Assembly: GCF_011766325.1 (NCBI RefSeq)
Contig: NZ_BLLG01000003.1
Location: 434,001-498,000, forward strand
Direction: 5' to 3'
DNA: 64,000 nucleotides
DNA from: Streptomyces pacificus
Lineage (GTDB): Bacteria > Actinomycetota > Actinomycetes > Streptomycetales > Streptomycetaceae
Shown: positions 1 through 10,842 of the stretch, piece by piece
Position numbering within the stretch: the stretch's first letter is position 1
How the letters are laid out: each line of letters starts with the position of its first letter
The notes under the pieces: generated by a model
What the model was told of the DNA's origin: nothing
Databases searched by the model: none
Seen by the model: the letters and a program-made list of their open reading frames with translations, nothing else
Translations under genes and position numbers: made by a program

Positions 1-710
1 ACACCACGCTCGCGGGCAGGGAGGGCACCGACTTCGGCCGTCGCTGGAAACGCCATCAGCACGCCGACGAGAGCCGGACGGGAACAGCGCCGTTCAACCG
101 GACGACGGTCATGGCGCTGCACGGGGGCGGCATCGAGGGCGGCACCTCCGAACTCTGCCTGGGGATCGCCGGCTACCACCCCGCCACCCTCGAAACCGTG
201 CAGGACGGCCGTCCCGTGCATGACTACTGGATGTTCGAGGGGCTGCGCTCCTCCGGCAACCGGGAACTCCACGTCACGTCCACGAACTGCGACGACCGGA
301 TCGCCCTCGCCTTGGCCGAGGGCAGTCTCAACGTGTTGAGCCTGCACGGCTGTACGGCCGCCCAGGCCGGCGCCCCGGCCTCCGCTCCGGAGGCGGTCGT
401 GGTCGGTGGCGGCAGCGGCGACTTCAAGGATGCCCTGCACCTGGAGCTGGGGAAGGCCGGGTTCACCACGATCGACGGCTCCGAAGTGCCGGATCTCGCG
501 GGCGTCAAGCCCGGCAACCCCTGCAACCGCACCCTGCTCGGCGAGGGCGCCCAGCTGGAACTCACCGCGGAACTGCGCGTCGCGATGTTCGGGGTCTACA
601 CCAACGCGGGACGCCCCGGGAGCACCACCGAGGTGTTCTGGCGCTTCACGGCCGCCGCGCGGGCGGCGGTGGCTCGTCTGGAAGCCCAGCCGGGCCAGAT
701 CCTGCTGTGA
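1..710 (+). CDS. poly-gamma-glutamate hydrolase family protein, 5' end missing
   Basis: The reading frame is open from base 3 and runs into the window from outside, so the ATG at 111 is internal. The residues before it (AGREGTDFGRR.. then FNRTTVMALHGGGIEGGTSEL) form the expected lead-in to the conserved HGGGIE(G/P)GTSEL motif of the DUF867/PghP family, which are zinc peptidases first known from phages that cut poly-gamma-glutamate. A second conserved segment is LHGC near 344-355. Family members are usually secreted, and the signal peptide would lie outside the window. The gene ends in TGA at 708-710 and is followed by about 180 bp without a gene before the convergent pgl. Family assignment is fairly sure; the physiological substrate is not. 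Confidence 0.8.
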   Translation, partial: TTLAGREGTDFGRRWKRHQHADESRTGTAPFNRTTVMALHGGGIEGGTSELCLGIAGYHPATLETVQDGRPVHDYWMFEGLRSSGNRELHVTSTNCDDRIALALAEGSLNVLSLHGCTAAQAGAPASAPEAVVVGGGSGDFKDALHLELGKAGFTTIDGSEVPDLAGVKPGNPCNRTLLGEGAQLELTAELRVAMFGVYTNAGRPGSTTEVFWRFTAAARAAVARLEAQPGQILL

Positions 711-891
711 CGGCCGGCGCGCGCCGGGATGGCGTACTCCCCGTCGCGACGCCCGGCACTGCAGGTCCGGCGCATCGCCGCGCAGCCGGCTCAGCCGATG
801 GGGCCCATGACGAGGCCGGTCCGGCGCCTTGCGCTGCACCGGACCGGATGCCGCGCCGCTGTCTGACGCACTCGCACGGAGCGAGGCCGTG

Positions 892-1698
892 TCAGGCCAA
901 GGCGGGCGGGTAGAGGTCGCGCGGCAGCTGGGAGGCGGCCGCCGCGTCCAGCAGCCACAGCGTCCGCGACCTGCCGTATGCGCCGGCCGCCGGGGCCTGG
1001 ATCTCGCCCGCGCCCGACAGGGCGATGCGCGCGGCGCCCGCCTTGTCCTCGCCGGCCGCGAGCAGCCACACCTCGCGCGCCGACCGGATCGCCGGGAGCG
1101 TCAGGGTGACGCGCGTCGGCGGGGGCTTCGGCGCCCCGTGGACGCCGACGACCGTGCGCTCGGTCTCCCGCACCGCGGGAAGCTCGGGGAACAGCGACGC
1201 GACGTGGGTGTCCGGGCCGACACCCAGCATCAGCACGTCGAACGCCGGCACGTCGCCGCCCGCGGCCGCGGCCGCCGACCGGTAGTGCTCGGGCTCCGCG
1301 GCGGCGGCCAGCTCCGCTGCGTACGCCGCTGCCGCGGCGTCCGGGTCGCCGCCGTGCGGCCCGTCCGACGCGGGCATCGGATGCACCCGGGCCGGGTCGA
1401 GCGGCACCGAGTCCAGCAGCGCCTCGCGGGCCTGGGTGACGTTGCGCTCCGGATCCCCCTCGGGAAGGAAGCGCTCATCGCCCCACCAGAGGTCCAGCCG
1501 ATTCCAGTCGACGGCGTCCCGCGCGGGCGCCGCGGCGAGCGCGGCCAGCAGGCCGTTGCCGTTGCGCCCGCCGGTGAGGACGACCGACGCCGAGCCCCGG
1601 GCGGCCTGGGCGTCCACGATCTTCGTGATCAGCCGTGCCGCCGCGGCCCGGGCCATCAGCTCCTTGTCGCGGTGGACGACGAGTTGCGGGGTGCTCAT
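892..1698 (-). CDS. pgl: 6-phosphogluconolactonase
   Basis: 268 aa, the usual length for the DevB/Pgl family. It hydrolyses 6-phosphoglucono-delta-lactone to 6-phosphogluconate, step two of the oxidative pentose phosphate pathway, in the cytoplasm. Visible motifs are LTGGRNGNGLL near residues 41-51, the WWGDERFLP block and a GVGPDTHVASLFP block, all typical of the family. The start ATG overlaps the opcA stop by 4 nt (ATGA), which implies translational coupling, and it is the last gene of the tkt-tal-zwf-opcA-pgl operon. The downstream gap to the convergent gene is short and shows no strong terminator. Confidence 0.95.
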   Translation of the reverse strand: MSTPQLVVHRDKELMARAAAARLITKIVDAQAARGSASVVLTGGRNGNGLLAALAAAPARDAVDWNRLDLWWGDERFLPEGDPERNVTQAREALLDSVPLDPARVHPMPASDGPHGGDPDAAAAAYAAELAAAAEPEHYRSAAAAAGGDVPAFDVLMLGVGPDTHVASLFPELPAVRETERTVVGVHGAPKPPPTRVTLTLPAIRSAREVWLLAAGEDKAGAARIALSGAGEIQAPAAGAYGRSRTLWLLDAAAASQLPRDLYPPALA

Positions 1699-2807
1699 TT
1701 CGACGCCGCCCTCCTCGCCGGTGCCTTCGCGGAGGCCTTGCCGCCGCTTCCTTCCCCGCCCCTCGCTGCGGCCTTGTCCGCGGCTTCGTCCGTGTCCTTC
1801 CCAGGGACCGGCTCCGCGGTCGGGTCCGGGCGCCTCGCCGTGCTCCGCCTCGCGGCGGAGCCGCCGCCGGCCGCATCGGCCCGCTCGTTCAGCCGGCCGA
1901 CCCCGAACCGCAGCGTCGTGGCGTATATGTCGTCCGGGTCCAGCCGCCGCAGCTCCTCGGCCAGCAGCTCGGCGGTGTCACGCCGCTTCAGCGCCACCGC
2001 GCGGTCGGGCTGGCCCTCGATGGACAGCGTCGCCAGCGAGCCGTCCGCGCGGTCCAGCACGATGGTGCCGCTGTCCGTGGTCAGCCGCACGGCCGTGAGG
2101 CCGGGACCGCCGGAGGCCGTGCGCGTCACCGGTACGTCCAGCCGGTCGCCGAGCCACATCCCCAGCAGCTCGCAGCTCGGGTTGAACCCCTCGCCCTCGA
2201 CCTCCGCTCCGGTGATCCGCCAGTCCACCTGGTCCAGCGCGGCCGCGAGCATCGAACGCCAGGGGGTGATGCGGGTCCAGGACAGGTCCGTGTCGCCCGG
2301 GGTGTAGGCGTCGGCGCGGGCGGTCAGCTCGGCGACCGGCTGCTCGCAGGCGTAGGTGTCGGTGACCCGCCGCTGGGCCAGTGCGCCCAGCGGGTCGCCT
2401 GCCGGGTCCACCGGCGCGTTCACCGGCCACCACACCACGACGGGCGCGTCCGGCAGCAGCAGCGGCAGCACCACGGACTGGGCGTGGTCGGCGACCTCGC
2501 CGTACAGCCGCAGGACGACGGTCTCGCCGGTGCCGGCGTCCGCGCCGACCCGGACCTCGGCGTCCAGGCGGGCCTTGGCCCGGTCGCGCGGCGAGCGGGA
2601 GACCCGCTTGATCACGACGAGCTTGCGCGAGGGGTGCTCGCGGGCGGCCTCGTTGGCCGCCTTCAGCGCGTCGTAGGCGTTCTCCTCGTCGGTGACGATG
2701 ACAAGGGTGAGGACCATGCCGACGGCGGGGGTGCCGATCGCCCGCCGGCCCTGCACCAGCGCCTTGTTGATCTTTCCGGAGGTGGTGTCCGTAAGGTCGA
2801 TCTTCAT
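1695..2807 (-). CDS. opcA: glucose-6-phosphate dehydrogenase assembly protein OpcA
   Basis: 370 aa. OpcA is known in cyanobacteria and actinobacteria as a factor needed for assembly or activation of glucose-6-phosphate dehydrogenase; it has no known catalytic role. The N-terminus [18 protein letters not shown] and the internal PVVVWWP stretch are characteristic. The last ~45 residues are a low-complexity Ala/Lys/Arg/Gly tail that is probably disordered. The start overlaps the zwf stop by 4 nt (ATGA), and its own stop overlaps the pgl start in the same way. Position directly after zwf supports the assignment. Confidence 0.93.
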   Translation of the reverse strand: MKIDLTDTTSGKINKALVQGRRAIGTPAVGMVLTLVIVTDEENAYDALKAANEAAREHPSRKLVVIKRVSRSPRDRAKARLDAEVRVGADAGTGETVVLRLYGEVADHAQSVVLPLLLPDAPVVVWWPVNAPVDPAGDPLGALAQRRVTDTYACEQPVAELTARADAYTPGDTDLSWTRITPWRSMLAAALDQVDWRITGAEVEGEGFNPSCELLGMWLGDRLDVPVTRTASGGPGLTAVRLTTDSGTIVLDRADGSLATLSIEGQPDRAVALKRRDTAELLAEELRRLDPDDIYATTLRFGVGRLNERADAAGGGSAARRSTARRPDPTAEPVPGKDTDEAADKAAARGGEGSGGKASAKAPARRAASK

Positions 2808-4336
2808 GGTCGGCGCCAGCTCCGTCCGTCTCGTGCGAGCATGTCGTCCGCCTCGACCGGACCCCAGGTCCCGGCCGGGTACTGCGCGGGCCTGCCGTGC
2901 TTCTCCCAGAACTCCTCGATCGGGTCGAGGATCTTCCAGGACAGCTCGACCTCCTCCACCCTGGGGAAGAGGTTCGAGTCGCCGAGCAGCACATCGAGGA
3001 TCAGCCGCTCGTACGCCTCAGGGCTGGACTCCGTGAAGGACTCGCCGTAGGCGAAGTCCATGGAGACGTCGCGGACCTCCAGGGAGGTGCCGGGCACCTT
3101 CGAGCCGAAGCGCAGTGTCACGCCCTCGTCCGGCTGTACCCGGATGACCAGGGCGTTCTGCCCCAGTTCCTGGGTGGCCGTGCGGTCGAAGGGGGAGTGC
3201 GGCGCGCGCTGGAAGACGACCGCGATCTCGGTGACCCGGCGGCCGAGCCGCTTGCCGGTGCGCAGATAGAACGGCACTCCGGCCCAGCGCCGGTTGTCGA
3301 TCTCGAGTTTTATCGCCGCGTAGGTGTCGGTCTTGGAGCGGCGGTCGATGCCGTCCTCCTCGAGGTAGCCGGCGACCTTGGCGCCGCCCTGCCAGCCGGC
3401 CGCGTACTGGGCGCGCACGGTGCCGGCGGCCAGGTCGCGGGGCAGCTTCACCGCCCCCAGCACCTTGGTCTTCTCGGCGGCCAGCGCGTCCGCCTCGAAG
3501 GACGCCGGCTCCTCCATCGCGGTCAGCGCCAGCAGCTGGAGCAGGTGGTTCTGGATGACGTCGCGCGCCGCGCCGATACCGTCGTAGTAGCCGGCCCGGC
3601 CGCCGATGCCGATGTCCTCGGCCATGGTGATCTGGACGTGGTCGACGTACGAGCGGTTCCAGAGCGGCTCGAAGAGGGTGTTGGCGAAGCGGAGCGCCAG
3701 GATGTTCTGGACGGTCTCCTTGCCCAGGTAGTGGTCGATGCGGAAGACCTGGTCCGGCTCGAACACGTCGTGGACGAGCGAGTTGAGCTCCATCGCGGAC
3801 GCCAGGTCGTGGCCGAACGGCTTCTCGATGACGGCGCGCCGCCACGAGCCGTCCTTCTGCTCCGCGAGCCCGTGCTTCTTCAGCTGCCTGACGACCTTGG
3901 GGAAGAACTTCGGCGGCACCGAGAGGTAGAAGGCGAAGTTGCCGCCCGTCCCCTGCGCCTGGTCGAGTTCTGTGATCGTCTTCTTCAGGGTCTCGAACGC
4001 GTCGTCGTCGTCGAACTCGCCGGGGACGAAACGCATGCCCTGGATGAGCTGGTGCCAGACCTCCTCCCGGAAGGGAGTGCGGGAATGCTCCTTCACCGCC
4101 TCGTGGACCTCGTGCGCGAAGTCCTGGTCGTCCCACTCCCGGCGGGCGAAGCCCACCAGGGAGAAGCCCGGAGGCAGGAGCCCGCGGTTGGCGAGGTCGT
4201 ACACGGCCGGCATCAGCTTCTTCCGTGACAAATCGCCCGTGACGCCGAAGATCACCAGACCCGACGGTCCCGCGATGCGCGGGAGCCGTCGGTCCGCGGC
4301 GTCACGGAGCGGATTCGCTCCGTGTGCGGAAGTCAC
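2804..4336 (-). CDS. zwf: glucose-6-phosphate 1-dehydrogenase
   Basis: 510 aa from the GTG at 4336-4334. It oxidises glucose 6-phosphate with NADP+ to the lactone, the entry step of the oxidative pentose phosphate pathway. The coenzyme-binding motif [10 protein letters not shown] is at residues 31-40 and the active-site RIDHYLGKE motif lies near residue 205. A longer open frame exists upstream, but it runs inside tal. The GTG has GGAGGG nine bases upstream (within the end of tal), and the following residues [16 protein letters not shown] match actinobacterial Zwf N-termini. tal stops only 5 bp upstream. Confidence 0.96.
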   Translation of the reverse strand: MTSAHGANPLRDAADRRLPRIAGPSGLVIFGVTGDLSRKKLMPAVYDLANRGLLPPGFSLVGFARREWDDQDFAHEVHEAVKEHSRTPFREEVWHQLIQGMRFVPGEFDDDDAFETLKKTITELDQAQGTGGNFAFYLSVPPKFFPKVVRQLKKHGLAEQKDGSWRRAVIEKPFGHDLASAMELNSLVHDVFEPDQVFRIDHYLGKETVQNILALRFANTLFEPLWNRSYVDHVQITMAEDIGIGGRAGYYDGIGAARDVIQNHLLQLLALTAMEEPASFEADALAAEKTKVLGAVKLPRDLAAGTVRAQYAAGWQGGAKVAGYLEEDGIDRRSKTDTYAAIKLEIDNRRWAGVPFYLRTGKRLGRRVTEIAVVFQRAPHSPFDRTATQELGQNALVIRVQPDEGVTLRFGSKVPGTSLEVRDVSMDFAYGESFTESSPEAYERLILDVLLGDSNLFPRVEEVELSWKILDPIEEFWEKHGRPAQYPAGTWGPVEADDMLARDGRSWRRP

Positions 4337-4341
4337 GGTGC

Positions 4342-5484
4342 TCAGCCCTCCGAGGGAGCGAGGCGCTGCAGCTCGGCCTCGGTCGACTTGAGCAGGTCGT
4401 TCCAGGACGCCTCGAACTTCTCGACGCCCTCGTCCTCGAGCAGCCGGACGACGTCGTCGTAGGAGATCCCGAGCGCCTCGACGGCGTCGATCTCCGCGCG
4501 GGCCTGCTCGTACGTCCCGCGGACCGTGTCGCCCGTGATCCGCCCGTGGCCGGCGGTCGCCTCCAGCGTGGCCTCCGGCATGGTGTTGACGGTGCCCGGG
4601 GCGACCAGCTGGTCCACATACATGGTGTCCGGGTACGCCGGGTCCTTGACGCCGGTCGAGGCCCACAGCGGGCGCTGCGCGTTGGCCCGCGCCCTGTCCA
4701 GCGCGGCCCAGCGCTCCGACGGCGGCACCGATGTGTCGGCCGAGCCGAACACCTCCTCGTAGGCCTGGTAGGCGAGCCGGGCGTTGGCGAGGGCCGCCTT
4801 GCCGCGGAGTTGCTTCGCCTCGTCCGTGCCCAGCGCGTCCAGCCGCTTGTCGATCTCGGTGTCCACCCGGGACACGAAGAACGAGGCCACCGAACGGATC
4901 TTGGAGAGGTCCAGGCCCGCGGCCTTCGCCTTCTCCAGACCGGCCAGATAGGCGTCCATCACCTCGCGGTAGCGCTCCAGTGAGAAGATCAGCGTGACGT
5001 TGACGCTGATGCCGAGGCCGATGACCTCGGTGATCGCCGGAAGGCCGGCCCGGGTCGCCGGGATCTTGATGAACGTGTTCGGCCGGTCCACCAGCCAGGC
5101 CAGCTGCCTGGCCTCGGCGACGGTCGCCGCCGTGTGGTGCGCCAGCCGCGGGTCGACCTCGATCGACACCCGGCCGTCCTGGCCTCCCGTCGCGTCGAAC
5201 ACCGGGCGCAGCACGTCCGCGGCGTCGCGTACGTCCGCGGTGGTGATCATGCGGAGGGCCTCCTCCACGGTCACCCGGCGGGTGGCGAGGTCGGAGACCT
5301 GCGGCTGGTATCCGTCGCCTGACGAGATGGCCTTCTGGAAGATGGACGGGTTGGTGGTGACGCCCACGACGTGCTGCTGGTCGATGAGCTCGGCCAGGTT
5401 GCCGGACGTGATGCGCTTGCGCGACAGGTCGTCGAGCCAGATCGCGACGCCTTCGTCGGAGAGGCGCTTGAGTGCGTCTGTCAT
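4342..5484 (-). CDS. tal: transaldolase
   Basis: 380 aa from the ATG at 5484, preceded by AGGAG 11 bases upstream. It transfers dihydroxyacetone units between sugar phosphates in the non-oxidative pentose phosphate pathway. [13 protein letters not shown] near residue 40 and the Schiff-base lysine in FIKIPAT are visible. The length fits the long actinobacterial/cyanobacterial subfamily (about 370-380 aa). The open frame continues far upstream across tkt on paper, but the homologous protein begins [12 protein letters not shown]. Gap to tkt is 35 bp, so it is cotranscribed. Confidence 0.95.
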   Translation of the reverse strand: MTDALKRLSDEGVAIWLDDLSRKRITSGNLAELIDQQHVVGVTTNPSIFQKAISSGDGYQPQVSDLATRRVTVEEALRMITTADVRDAADVLRPVFDATGGQDGRVSIEVDPRLAHHTAATVAEARQLAWLVDRPNTFIKIPATRAGLPAITEVIGLGISVNVTLIFSLERYREVMDAYLAGLEKAKAAGLDLSKIRSVASFFVSRVDTEIDKRLDALGTDEAKQLRGKAALANARLAYQAYEEVFGSADTSVPPSERWAALDRARANAQRPLWASTGVKDPAYPDTMYVDQLVAPGTVNTMPEATLEATAGHGRITGDTVRGTYEQARAEIDAVEALGISYDDVVRLLEDEGVEKFEASWNDLLKSTEAELQRLAPSEG

Positions 5485-5519
5485 GAGAGTTGCATCTCCT
5501 GTTAGTCGTATGGCCGGCG

Positions 5520-7640
5520 TCAGCCCGCGGTCGCGGAGTTCCCGGTCGTCGAACCGAGGACGGCCCGCGCGGCGGCGGCCACCGCCTCGGGGGTGAAGCC
5601 GAACTCGCGGAACAGCACCTTGCCGTCGGCCGAGGCGCCGAAGTGCTCCAGCGACACGATCCGCCCGGCGTCGCCCACGAAGCGGTACCAGGTCAGCCCG
5701 ACACCGGCCTCCACGGCCACCCGTGCCTTCACCGAGGGGGGCAGTACCGCGTCCCGGTACCCCTGGTCCTGCTCGTCGAACCACTCGACGCACGGCATCG
5801 AGACGACCCGCGTCGCGACGCCCTCGGCCTGCAGCCGCTCGCGGGCCTCCACGGCCAGGTGCACCTCGGAACCGGTGGCGATCAGCACGACCCGGGGCTC
5901 GGCGCTCCCGCCGCCCGGACCCTCGGCCTCGAACAGGACGTAACCGCCCCTGGCCGCGTCCTCGTTGGGCTCGTACGTCGGCACGCCCTGGCGGGTCAGC
6001 GCCAGACCGTGCGGGGTGCCCACCCGGAACTCCTTCGTCCAGCGGCGGAGGATCTCGCGCCATGCGATCGCCGTCTCGTTGGCGTCCGCCGGGCGCACCA
6101 CGCTCAGCCCCGGGATGGCGCGCAGCGAGGCGAGGTGCTCCACCGGCTGGTGGGTCGGCCCGTCCTCGCCGAGACCGATCGAGTCATGGGTCCAGACGTA
6201 GGTCACCGGCAGGTGCATCAGTGCCGACAGCCGGACCGCGTTGCGCATGTAGTCGGAGAAGACGAGGAACGTGCCGCCGTAGACACGGGTGTTGCCGTGC
6301 AGCGTGATGCCGTTCATGATCGCGGCCATCGCGTGCTCGCGGATGCCGAAGTGGATGGTGCGGCCGTAGGGGTCCGCCTCCGGCAGCGGGTTGCCCTTCG
6401 GCAGGAACGACGAGGTCTTGTCGATCGTGGTGTTGTTCGAGCCCGCGAGGTCGGCGGAACCGCCCCACAGCTCCGGTACGACGGCGCCGAGCGCCTGCAG
6501 CACCTTGCCGGAAGCGGCACGGGTGGCGACCGCCTTGCCGGTCTCGAACACCGGGAGCTTCCCCTCCCAGCCGGCCGGCAGTTCGCCCGCGCGGATCCGG
6601 TCGAACTCGGCGGCGCGCTCCGGGTTGGCGGCGCGCCACTCGGCGAACGCCTTCTCCCACTCCTCGCGGTCGGCGCGCCCGCGGTCCAGGGCCCGGCGGG
6701 TGTGCCGGAGGACCTCGTCGGAGACCTCGAAGGACCGCTCAGGATCGAAACCGAGGACGCGCTTGGTGGCCGCGACCTCGTCGTCGCCCAGCGCGGCACC
6801 GTGCGCGGCCTCGGTGTTCTGCGCGTTCGGCGCGGGCCACGCGATGATCGAGCGGACGGCGATGAAGGACGGACGCCCGGTCTCCTCCTTGGCCGCCTTC
6901 AGCGCCTCGTACAGCCCGGCCGGGTCCAGGTCGCCGTTCGGCAGCGGCGCCACGCGCCGGACGTGCCAGCCGTACGCCTCGTACCGCTTCAGGGTGTCCT
7001 CGGAGACCGCGGTCTCGGTGTCGCCCTCGATGGAGATGTGGTTGTCGTCCCACAGCAGCACCAGGTTGCCGAGCTTCTGGTGCCCGGCGAGCGAGGACGC
7101 CTCGTGGGAGATGCCCTCCTGGAGGCAGCCGTCGCCGGCGACGGCCCAGACGGTGTGGTCGAACGGCGAGGTGCCGGGCGCCGCGTCGGGGTCGAACAGA
7201 CCGCGCTCGTAGCGGGCGGCCATCGCCATGCCGACGGCGTTGGCGACCCCCTGGCCCAGCGGTCCCGTCGTCGTCTCCACGCCCGTGGTGTGCCCGTACT
7301 CGGGGTGGCCCGGGGTCTTGGAGTCCCAGGTGCGGAAGGACTTGAGGTCGTCGAGCTCCAGGCCGTAGCCGGCCAGGTAGAGCTGGATGTAGAGGGTCAG
7401 GCTGGAGTGGCCGGCGGAGAGCACGAACCGGTCCCGGCCGGTCCAGTCCGCGTCGGCCGGGTCGTGCCGCATCAGCTTCTGGAAGAGGACGTACGCCGCG
7501 GGGGCCAGGCTCATCGCCGTACCGGGATGGCCGTTGCCGACCTTCTGTACGGCGTCAGCGGCGAGGACGCGGACGGTGTCCACGGCCCGCTGGTCCCATG
7601 CGGTCCACTCGAGGTCTGTGGTGGTCGGCTTGGTGCTCAC
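5520..7640 (-). CDS. tkt: transketolase
   Basis: 706 aa, starting at GTG 7640. A thiamine-diphosphate enzyme that moves two-carbon ketol units in the pentose phosphate pathway. The N-terminal half has [13 protein letters not shown] and the ThDP/Mg motif [13 protein letters not shown]. The middle pyrimidine domain has [10 protein letters not shown] and the FGIREHAMA block, and the C-terminal domain has LIATGSEV. It is the first gene of the minus-strand operon; the 363 bp divergent gap to ctaB should hold its promoter. Confidence 0.96.
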   Translation of the reverse strand: MSTKPTTTDLEWTAWDQRAVDTVRVLAADAVQKVGNGHPGTAMSLAPAAYVLFQKLMRHDPADADWTGRDRFVLSAGHSSLTLYIQLYLAGYGLELDDLKSFRTWDSKTPGHPEYGHTTGVETTTGPLGQGVANAVGMAMAARYERGLFDPDAAPGTSPFDHTVWAVAGDGCLQEGISHEASSLAGHQKLGNLVLLWDDNHISIEGDTETAVSEDTLKRYEAYGWHVRRVAPLPNGDLDPAGLYEALKAAKEETGRPSFIAVRSIIAWPAPNAQNTEAAHGAALGDDEVAATKRVLGFDPERSFEVSDEVLRHTRRALDRGRADREEWEKAFAEWRAANPERAAEFDRIRAGELPAGWEGKLPVFETGKAVATRAASGKVLQALGAVVPELWGGSADLAGSNNTTIDKTSSFLPKGNPLPEADPYGRTIHFGIREHAMAAIMNGITLHGNTRVYGGTFLVFSDYMRNAVRLSALMHLPVTYVWTHDSIGLGEDGPTHQPVEHLASLRAIPGLSVVRPADANETAIAWREILRRWTKEFRVGTPHGLALTRQGVPTYEPNEDAARGGYVLFEAEGPGGGSAEPRVVLIATGSEVHLAVEARERLQAEGVATRVVSMPCVEWFDEQDQGYRDAVLPPSVKARVAVEAGVGLTWYRFVGDAGRIVSLEHFGASADGKVLFREFGFTPEAVAAAARAVLGSTTGNSATAG

Positions 7641-8003
7641 CCTGGGTCAGGGCTCCTCTCCACATGTTCGGGTCCCGGTGACGGGAGGTACCGGGAGGTG
7701 TCGAGCCTACCCTCGCAGCGGCGCGCGCCCTTTCGGGTGCACGTCTCTCCCTTCGGACACATCAACCAGCCTGCGGGTACCGGCCCGACTTCGCCTGTTG
7801 TCGGCGGCTCACTCCGGTGATTACGGACCGGGCGGCGGTAGCGCTCAACACGACCGACCCCCGCGAAGGACGGCATGGGGCCAACGTCTAGAGTGGCGTG
7901 GTACGCGCAAGCCTTCACCGGGCATCCACGCCTCCGCGAACCCCTCCCGGGTACCGGCGATGCCCCCGCGAAGCTTGCTGGGAATTCTCTGTCAGGGGTG
8001 TGC
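7641..8003. other. divergent intergenic region between tkt and ctaB
   Basis: About 360 bp with no convincing gene. On the plus strand a TAGAGT hexamer at 7889-7894 is a possible -10 element for ctaB, giving a leader of roughly 100 nt; no good -35 is visible. The tkt promoter must lie on the other strand but cannot be fixed by eye. Confidence 0.4.
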
Positions 8004-8951
8004 GTGACGGCCGTCGAGTCCCGACCCGCCGGGGTCGTCTTGACTCCCAGCCCGGGGGCCCGCCGGCCGTTCGGGGCCCGCGTCAAGGCCTTCGTGGCGC
8101 TGACCAAGCCGCGGATCATCGAACTGCTCCTCATCACCACCGTACCGGTGATGTTCCTGGCCGCGCAGGGCGTGCCGGACCTCTGGCTCGTCGTCGCCAC
8201 CTGTGCCGGCGGATACCTCTCCGCGGGGGGCGCCAACGCGCTCAACATGTACATCGACCGCGACATCGACGCCCTGATGGACCGCACCGCGCAGCGCCCC
8301 CTGGTCACCGGCATGGTCTCGCCGCGCGAGGGCCTGGTCTTCGGCATCGCCCTGGCCGCGGTCTCCACGCTCTGGTTCGGACTGCTCGTCAACTGGCTGT
8401 CGGCGGCCCTGGCGCTCGGCGCGCTCCTCTTCTACGTCGTCGTCTACACGATGCTGCTCAAACGCCGCACCGCGCAGAACATCGTCTGGGGCGGTATCGC
8501 CGGCTGCATGCCGGTGCTGATCGGCTGGTCGGCCGTCACCGGCTCCATGTCCTGGGCCGCCGTCGTCCTCTTCCTGGTCATCTTCTTCTGGACCCCGCCG
8601 CACTACTGGCCGCTGTCGATGAAGGTGAAGGAGGACTACGCGCGCGCGGGCGTGCCGATGCTCCCCGTCATCGCCTCGAACAAGGTCGTCGCCCGGCAGA
8701 TCGTCGTCTACAGCTGGGTGATGGTGGCGGTCTCGCTGCTGCTGACCCCGCTCGGCTACACCGGCTGGTTCTACACGGCCGTCGCGCTGGCGACCGGCGG
8801 CTGGTGGCTCTGGGAGGCGCACGCCCTGCAGAGCCGCGCCAAGGCGGGCCTGACGGGCGGGAGGCTGAAGGAGATGCGGCTGTTCCACTGGTCCATCACC
8901 TATGTCTCGCTGCTGTTCGTCGCCGTCGCCGTCGACCCCTTCCTGCGCTGA
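8004..8951 (+). CDS. ctaB: protoheme IX farnesyltransferase (heme O synthase)
   Basis: 315 aa from the GTG at 8004. An integral-membrane UbiA-family prenyltransferase that adds a farnesyl group to heme b to give heme O for aa3-type cytochrome oxidase. The prenyl-diphosphate motif [17 protein letters not shown] is clear, followed by the QRPLVTG segment; multiple hydrophobic helices follow. The open frame reaches back to 7875, but AGGGG five bases before GTG 8004 and the start TAVESRPAG.. fit the Streptomyces family. ctaA lies 0.8 kb downstream on the opposite strand and performs the next step. Confidence 0.93.
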   Translation: MTAVESRPAGVVLTPSPGARRPFGARVKAFVALTKPRIIELLLITTVPVMFLAAQGVPDLWLVVATCAGGYLSAGGANALNMYIDRDIDALMDRTAQRPLVTGMVSPREGLVFGIALAAVSTLWFGLLVNWLSAALALGALLFYVVVYTMLLKRRTAQNIVWGGIAGCMPVLIGWSAVTGSMSWAAVVLFLVIFFWTPPHYWPLSMKVKEDYARAGVPMLPVIASNKVVARQIVVYSWVMVAVSLLLTPLGYTGWFYTAVALATGGWWLWEAHALQSRAKAGLTGGRLKEMRLFHWSITYVSLLFVAVAVDPFLR

Positions 8952-9045
8952 CCGGCCGCCCCGGGGCGCCCCCGAGGCCGCGGGTGGCGCAGGCCACGCG
9001 GCAGGGCGGTCGCCCGGTGATCTACCCGGGAGTAGCATCCTGGTC

Positions 9046-9387
9046 ATGGCAGACACCGAGGTTGACCTGAAGCGGTCCGCGAAGGCCGAGCGCAAGGCGG
9101 CGAGACTCGCCCGGCAGATCGGCGCCTTCGCCAAGGCCCACGGCGGGGCCGAGGGCCAGCTCGCCTACATCGGGCAGAGCGGCACCCGGATCATCCTCGT
9201 CGGCGAGGACGGCGGCTGGGGAGACCTGGTCGCACCGACCCACGAGATCGCCGTCAAGGCCGCCGGGAAGTCCGGCATCACCCTGCACGAGGCCTTCGAC
9301 GGCGACCTCGCCCTGAAGGTCCGCACCGGTCCCTACGAGTGGACCCGGATGGCCGGTATCCAGATCGGCGGCCCGTCGAACGGCTGA
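9046..9387 (+). CDS. conserved hypothetical protein between ctaB and ctaA
   Basis: 113 aa; I do not recognise a named family. The N-terminus (residues 5-35) is strongly basic and helical (KRSAKAERKAARLARQ), followed by a compact predicted alpha/beta region with GQSGTRIILVGEDGGWGD and ending EWTRMAGIQIGG. No signal peptide or membrane segment. A TAGCAT hexamer at 9033-9038 sits seven bases before the ATG and there is no Shine-Dalgarno sequence, so the mRNA is probably leaderless. This small gene commonly accompanies ctaB in actinomycetes, which hints at but does not prove a heme or oxidase connection. Confidence 0.75.
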   Translation: MADTEVDLKRSAKAERKAARLARQIGAFAKAHGGAEGQLAYIGQSGTRIILVGEDGGWGDLVAPTHEIAVKAAGKSGITLHEAFDGDLALKVRTGPYEWTRMAGIQIGGPSNG

Positions 9388-9782
9388 CCGCTCCGCGCCC
9401 CGGTGACGGCACCGGGGCACGGCCGTCGCGTCCCGGGGCAGCACCTCGCGGGCGGCTCACCTCACCCGTGAGGACGGGTGCGACGACGTGCCGCGCCGGG
9501 AGCCCGGCTGATCGACACCCCGTCCCCGGTGGACCGGTACTGCCGCGGCGTCCTCCGAACAGAGCCTGGGCTTGGGGACCTTCGAGGCCCAGCTCGGCGG
9601 TACGGGCGGGCCGCCTGCGCCGGCGCCACCTCCGGAACCGGCGGAACCGGTGGGACCGGCGGAACCGGTGGGACCGGCTGCGACCGGCCCGGCTGACCCG
9701 GCTGACGGCTGACCCGGGCCGGACGGGACCCGCCCCGGCTGCGGCCCAAGAGGCCGGGCAGGGCCTGGCCGGCCCGACCGGG
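9388..9782. other. intergenic region with 9-bp tandem repeat
   Basis: Convergent gap between the small unknown gene and ctaA. No gene is convincing. It contains five tandem 9-bp units of consensus GGRACCGGY at 9634-9678, followed by GC-rich sequence with repeated GGCTGAC words. A transcription terminator is expected here, but no single long hairpin stands out. Confidence 0.5.
9634..9678. repeat. five tandem 9-bp repeats (GGRACCGGY)
   Basis: Units read GGAACCGGC, GGAACCGGT, GGGACCGGC, GGAACCGGT and GGGACCGGC with no gaps. The period is a multiple of three, but no gene covers it. Probably slippage-prone intergenic filler. Confidence 0.85.
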
Positions 9783-10751
9783 TCAGGCCGCCGTGAGCGC
9801 GGTGTCCGCAGCGGCCGGGGCCCCGGGGGCGGCGACCGGACGCTCCCGCAGGCTCAGCGCCAGCCGCAGCACGGCGATCCACATCAGCGAGGAGCCGAGC
9901 ATGTGCACGCCCACCAGTACCTCCGGTACATCGGTGAAGAACTGCACATAGCCGATGGCGGCCTGCGCGACCAGCACGCCGATCAGCTCCCGTACCCGCG
10001 CCCGGGTGTCGTCGGGCGCGTCCACGATCCGCAGCGCCAGCCACATCGCCACGCCGAGCAGGCACACCAGCCAGGCCAGCGCGGCGTGCACATGGGCCGC
10101 GTCCACCCAGTCGAACGGCATCCTCGGCACATCGCTGCTGTCGCCCGCATGCCTGCCGGAACCGGTCACCGCGGTGCCCGCCGCGATCAGCAGCCCCGCG
10201 GCGGCGGCCAGCGCCCAGGACAGCCGCCGTACCGGGCGGGGGACCCGGGGCCGGGGGGCGGTGTCGCCCTCACCCGCCCGGACCCAGGTGACGGTGGCGA
10301 CCGTCAGCAGGGCGTTGGCCGCCAGGAAGTGCCCGGCCACCGACCACGGGTTGAGTCCCGCCCACACGGTGATGCCGCCGAGGACCGCGTTGCTCATCAC
10401 CACCCAGAACTGCGCCCAGCCGAGCCGGGTGAGCCCCCGCCGCCACGGCTTGGTGGAGCGCGCCGCGACGATGGCCCAGCCCACCGCCGCGCACAGGACG
10501 TACGTCAGCATCCGGTTGCCGAACTCGATGGCGCCGTGGATACCCTGCTCGGGCGTCGCGAACAGGCTGTCGTCGGTGCACTTGGGCCAGGTGTCGCAGC
10601 CGAGACCGGAGCCGGTCAGCCGGACCGCGCCGCCGGTGACGATGATGACCACGCTCATCACGACGGGTGCGAGCGCGGCACGCCGGAGGGTCTTGGGCGA
10701 CGGCGTCCAGCGCCGGGCGATGGAGGCGAGGGGGGTCTGCACGGCGACCAT
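9783..10751 (-). CDS. ctaA: heme A synthase
   Basis: 322 aa, an integral-membrane COX15/CtaA protein that oxidises heme O to heme A. The signature GGAVRLTGSGLGC with WPKC lies near residues 40-57, a cysteine pair found in this family. Conserved histidine regions are HGAIEFGNR, AGHFLAANA, HVHAALAWL and the late GVHMLGSS. About eight hydrophobic segments are present. The C-terminus is a short Ala/Pro tail. Pairing with ctaB on the other side of a small gap is the normal actinobacterial arrangement. Confidence 0.93.
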   Translation of the reverse strand: MVAVQTPLASIARRWTPSPKTLRRAALAPVVMSVVIIVTGGAVRLTGSGLGCDTWPKCTDDSLFATPEQGIHGAIEFGNRMLTYVLCAAVGWAIVAARSTKPWRRGLTRLGWAQFWVVMSNAVLGGITVWAGLNPWSVAGHFLAANALLTVATVTWVRAGEGDTAPRPRVPRPVRRLSWALAAAAGLLIAAGTAVTGSGRHAGDSSDVPRMPFDWVDAAHVHAALAWLVCLLGVAMWLALRIVDAPDDTRARVRELIGVLVAQAAIGYVQFFTDVPEVLVGVHMLGSSLMWIAVLRLALSLRERPVAAPGAPAAADTALTAA

Positions 10752-10842
10752 CGTAGAGGGGGGCTTGTGCGCGTTTTCACGAGGGGCCCCCGGGCCGGGG
10801 CCGCCCGCCCCTCCCGGGGCCGCGCCCCGGCCAGGGGAGGGC

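Noticed and set aside
111-710. ATG at 111 as the true start of the first gene
   Set aside because: The frame is open to the window edge and the residues before ATG 111 continue the family's N-terminal region; the HGGGIE motif would otherwise start at residue 4 without its lead-in.
2804-4666. 620-codon version of Zwf starting at 4666
   Set aside because: The extra N-terminus is read through tal out of frame; the GTG at 4336 has a ribosome site and matches the family start.
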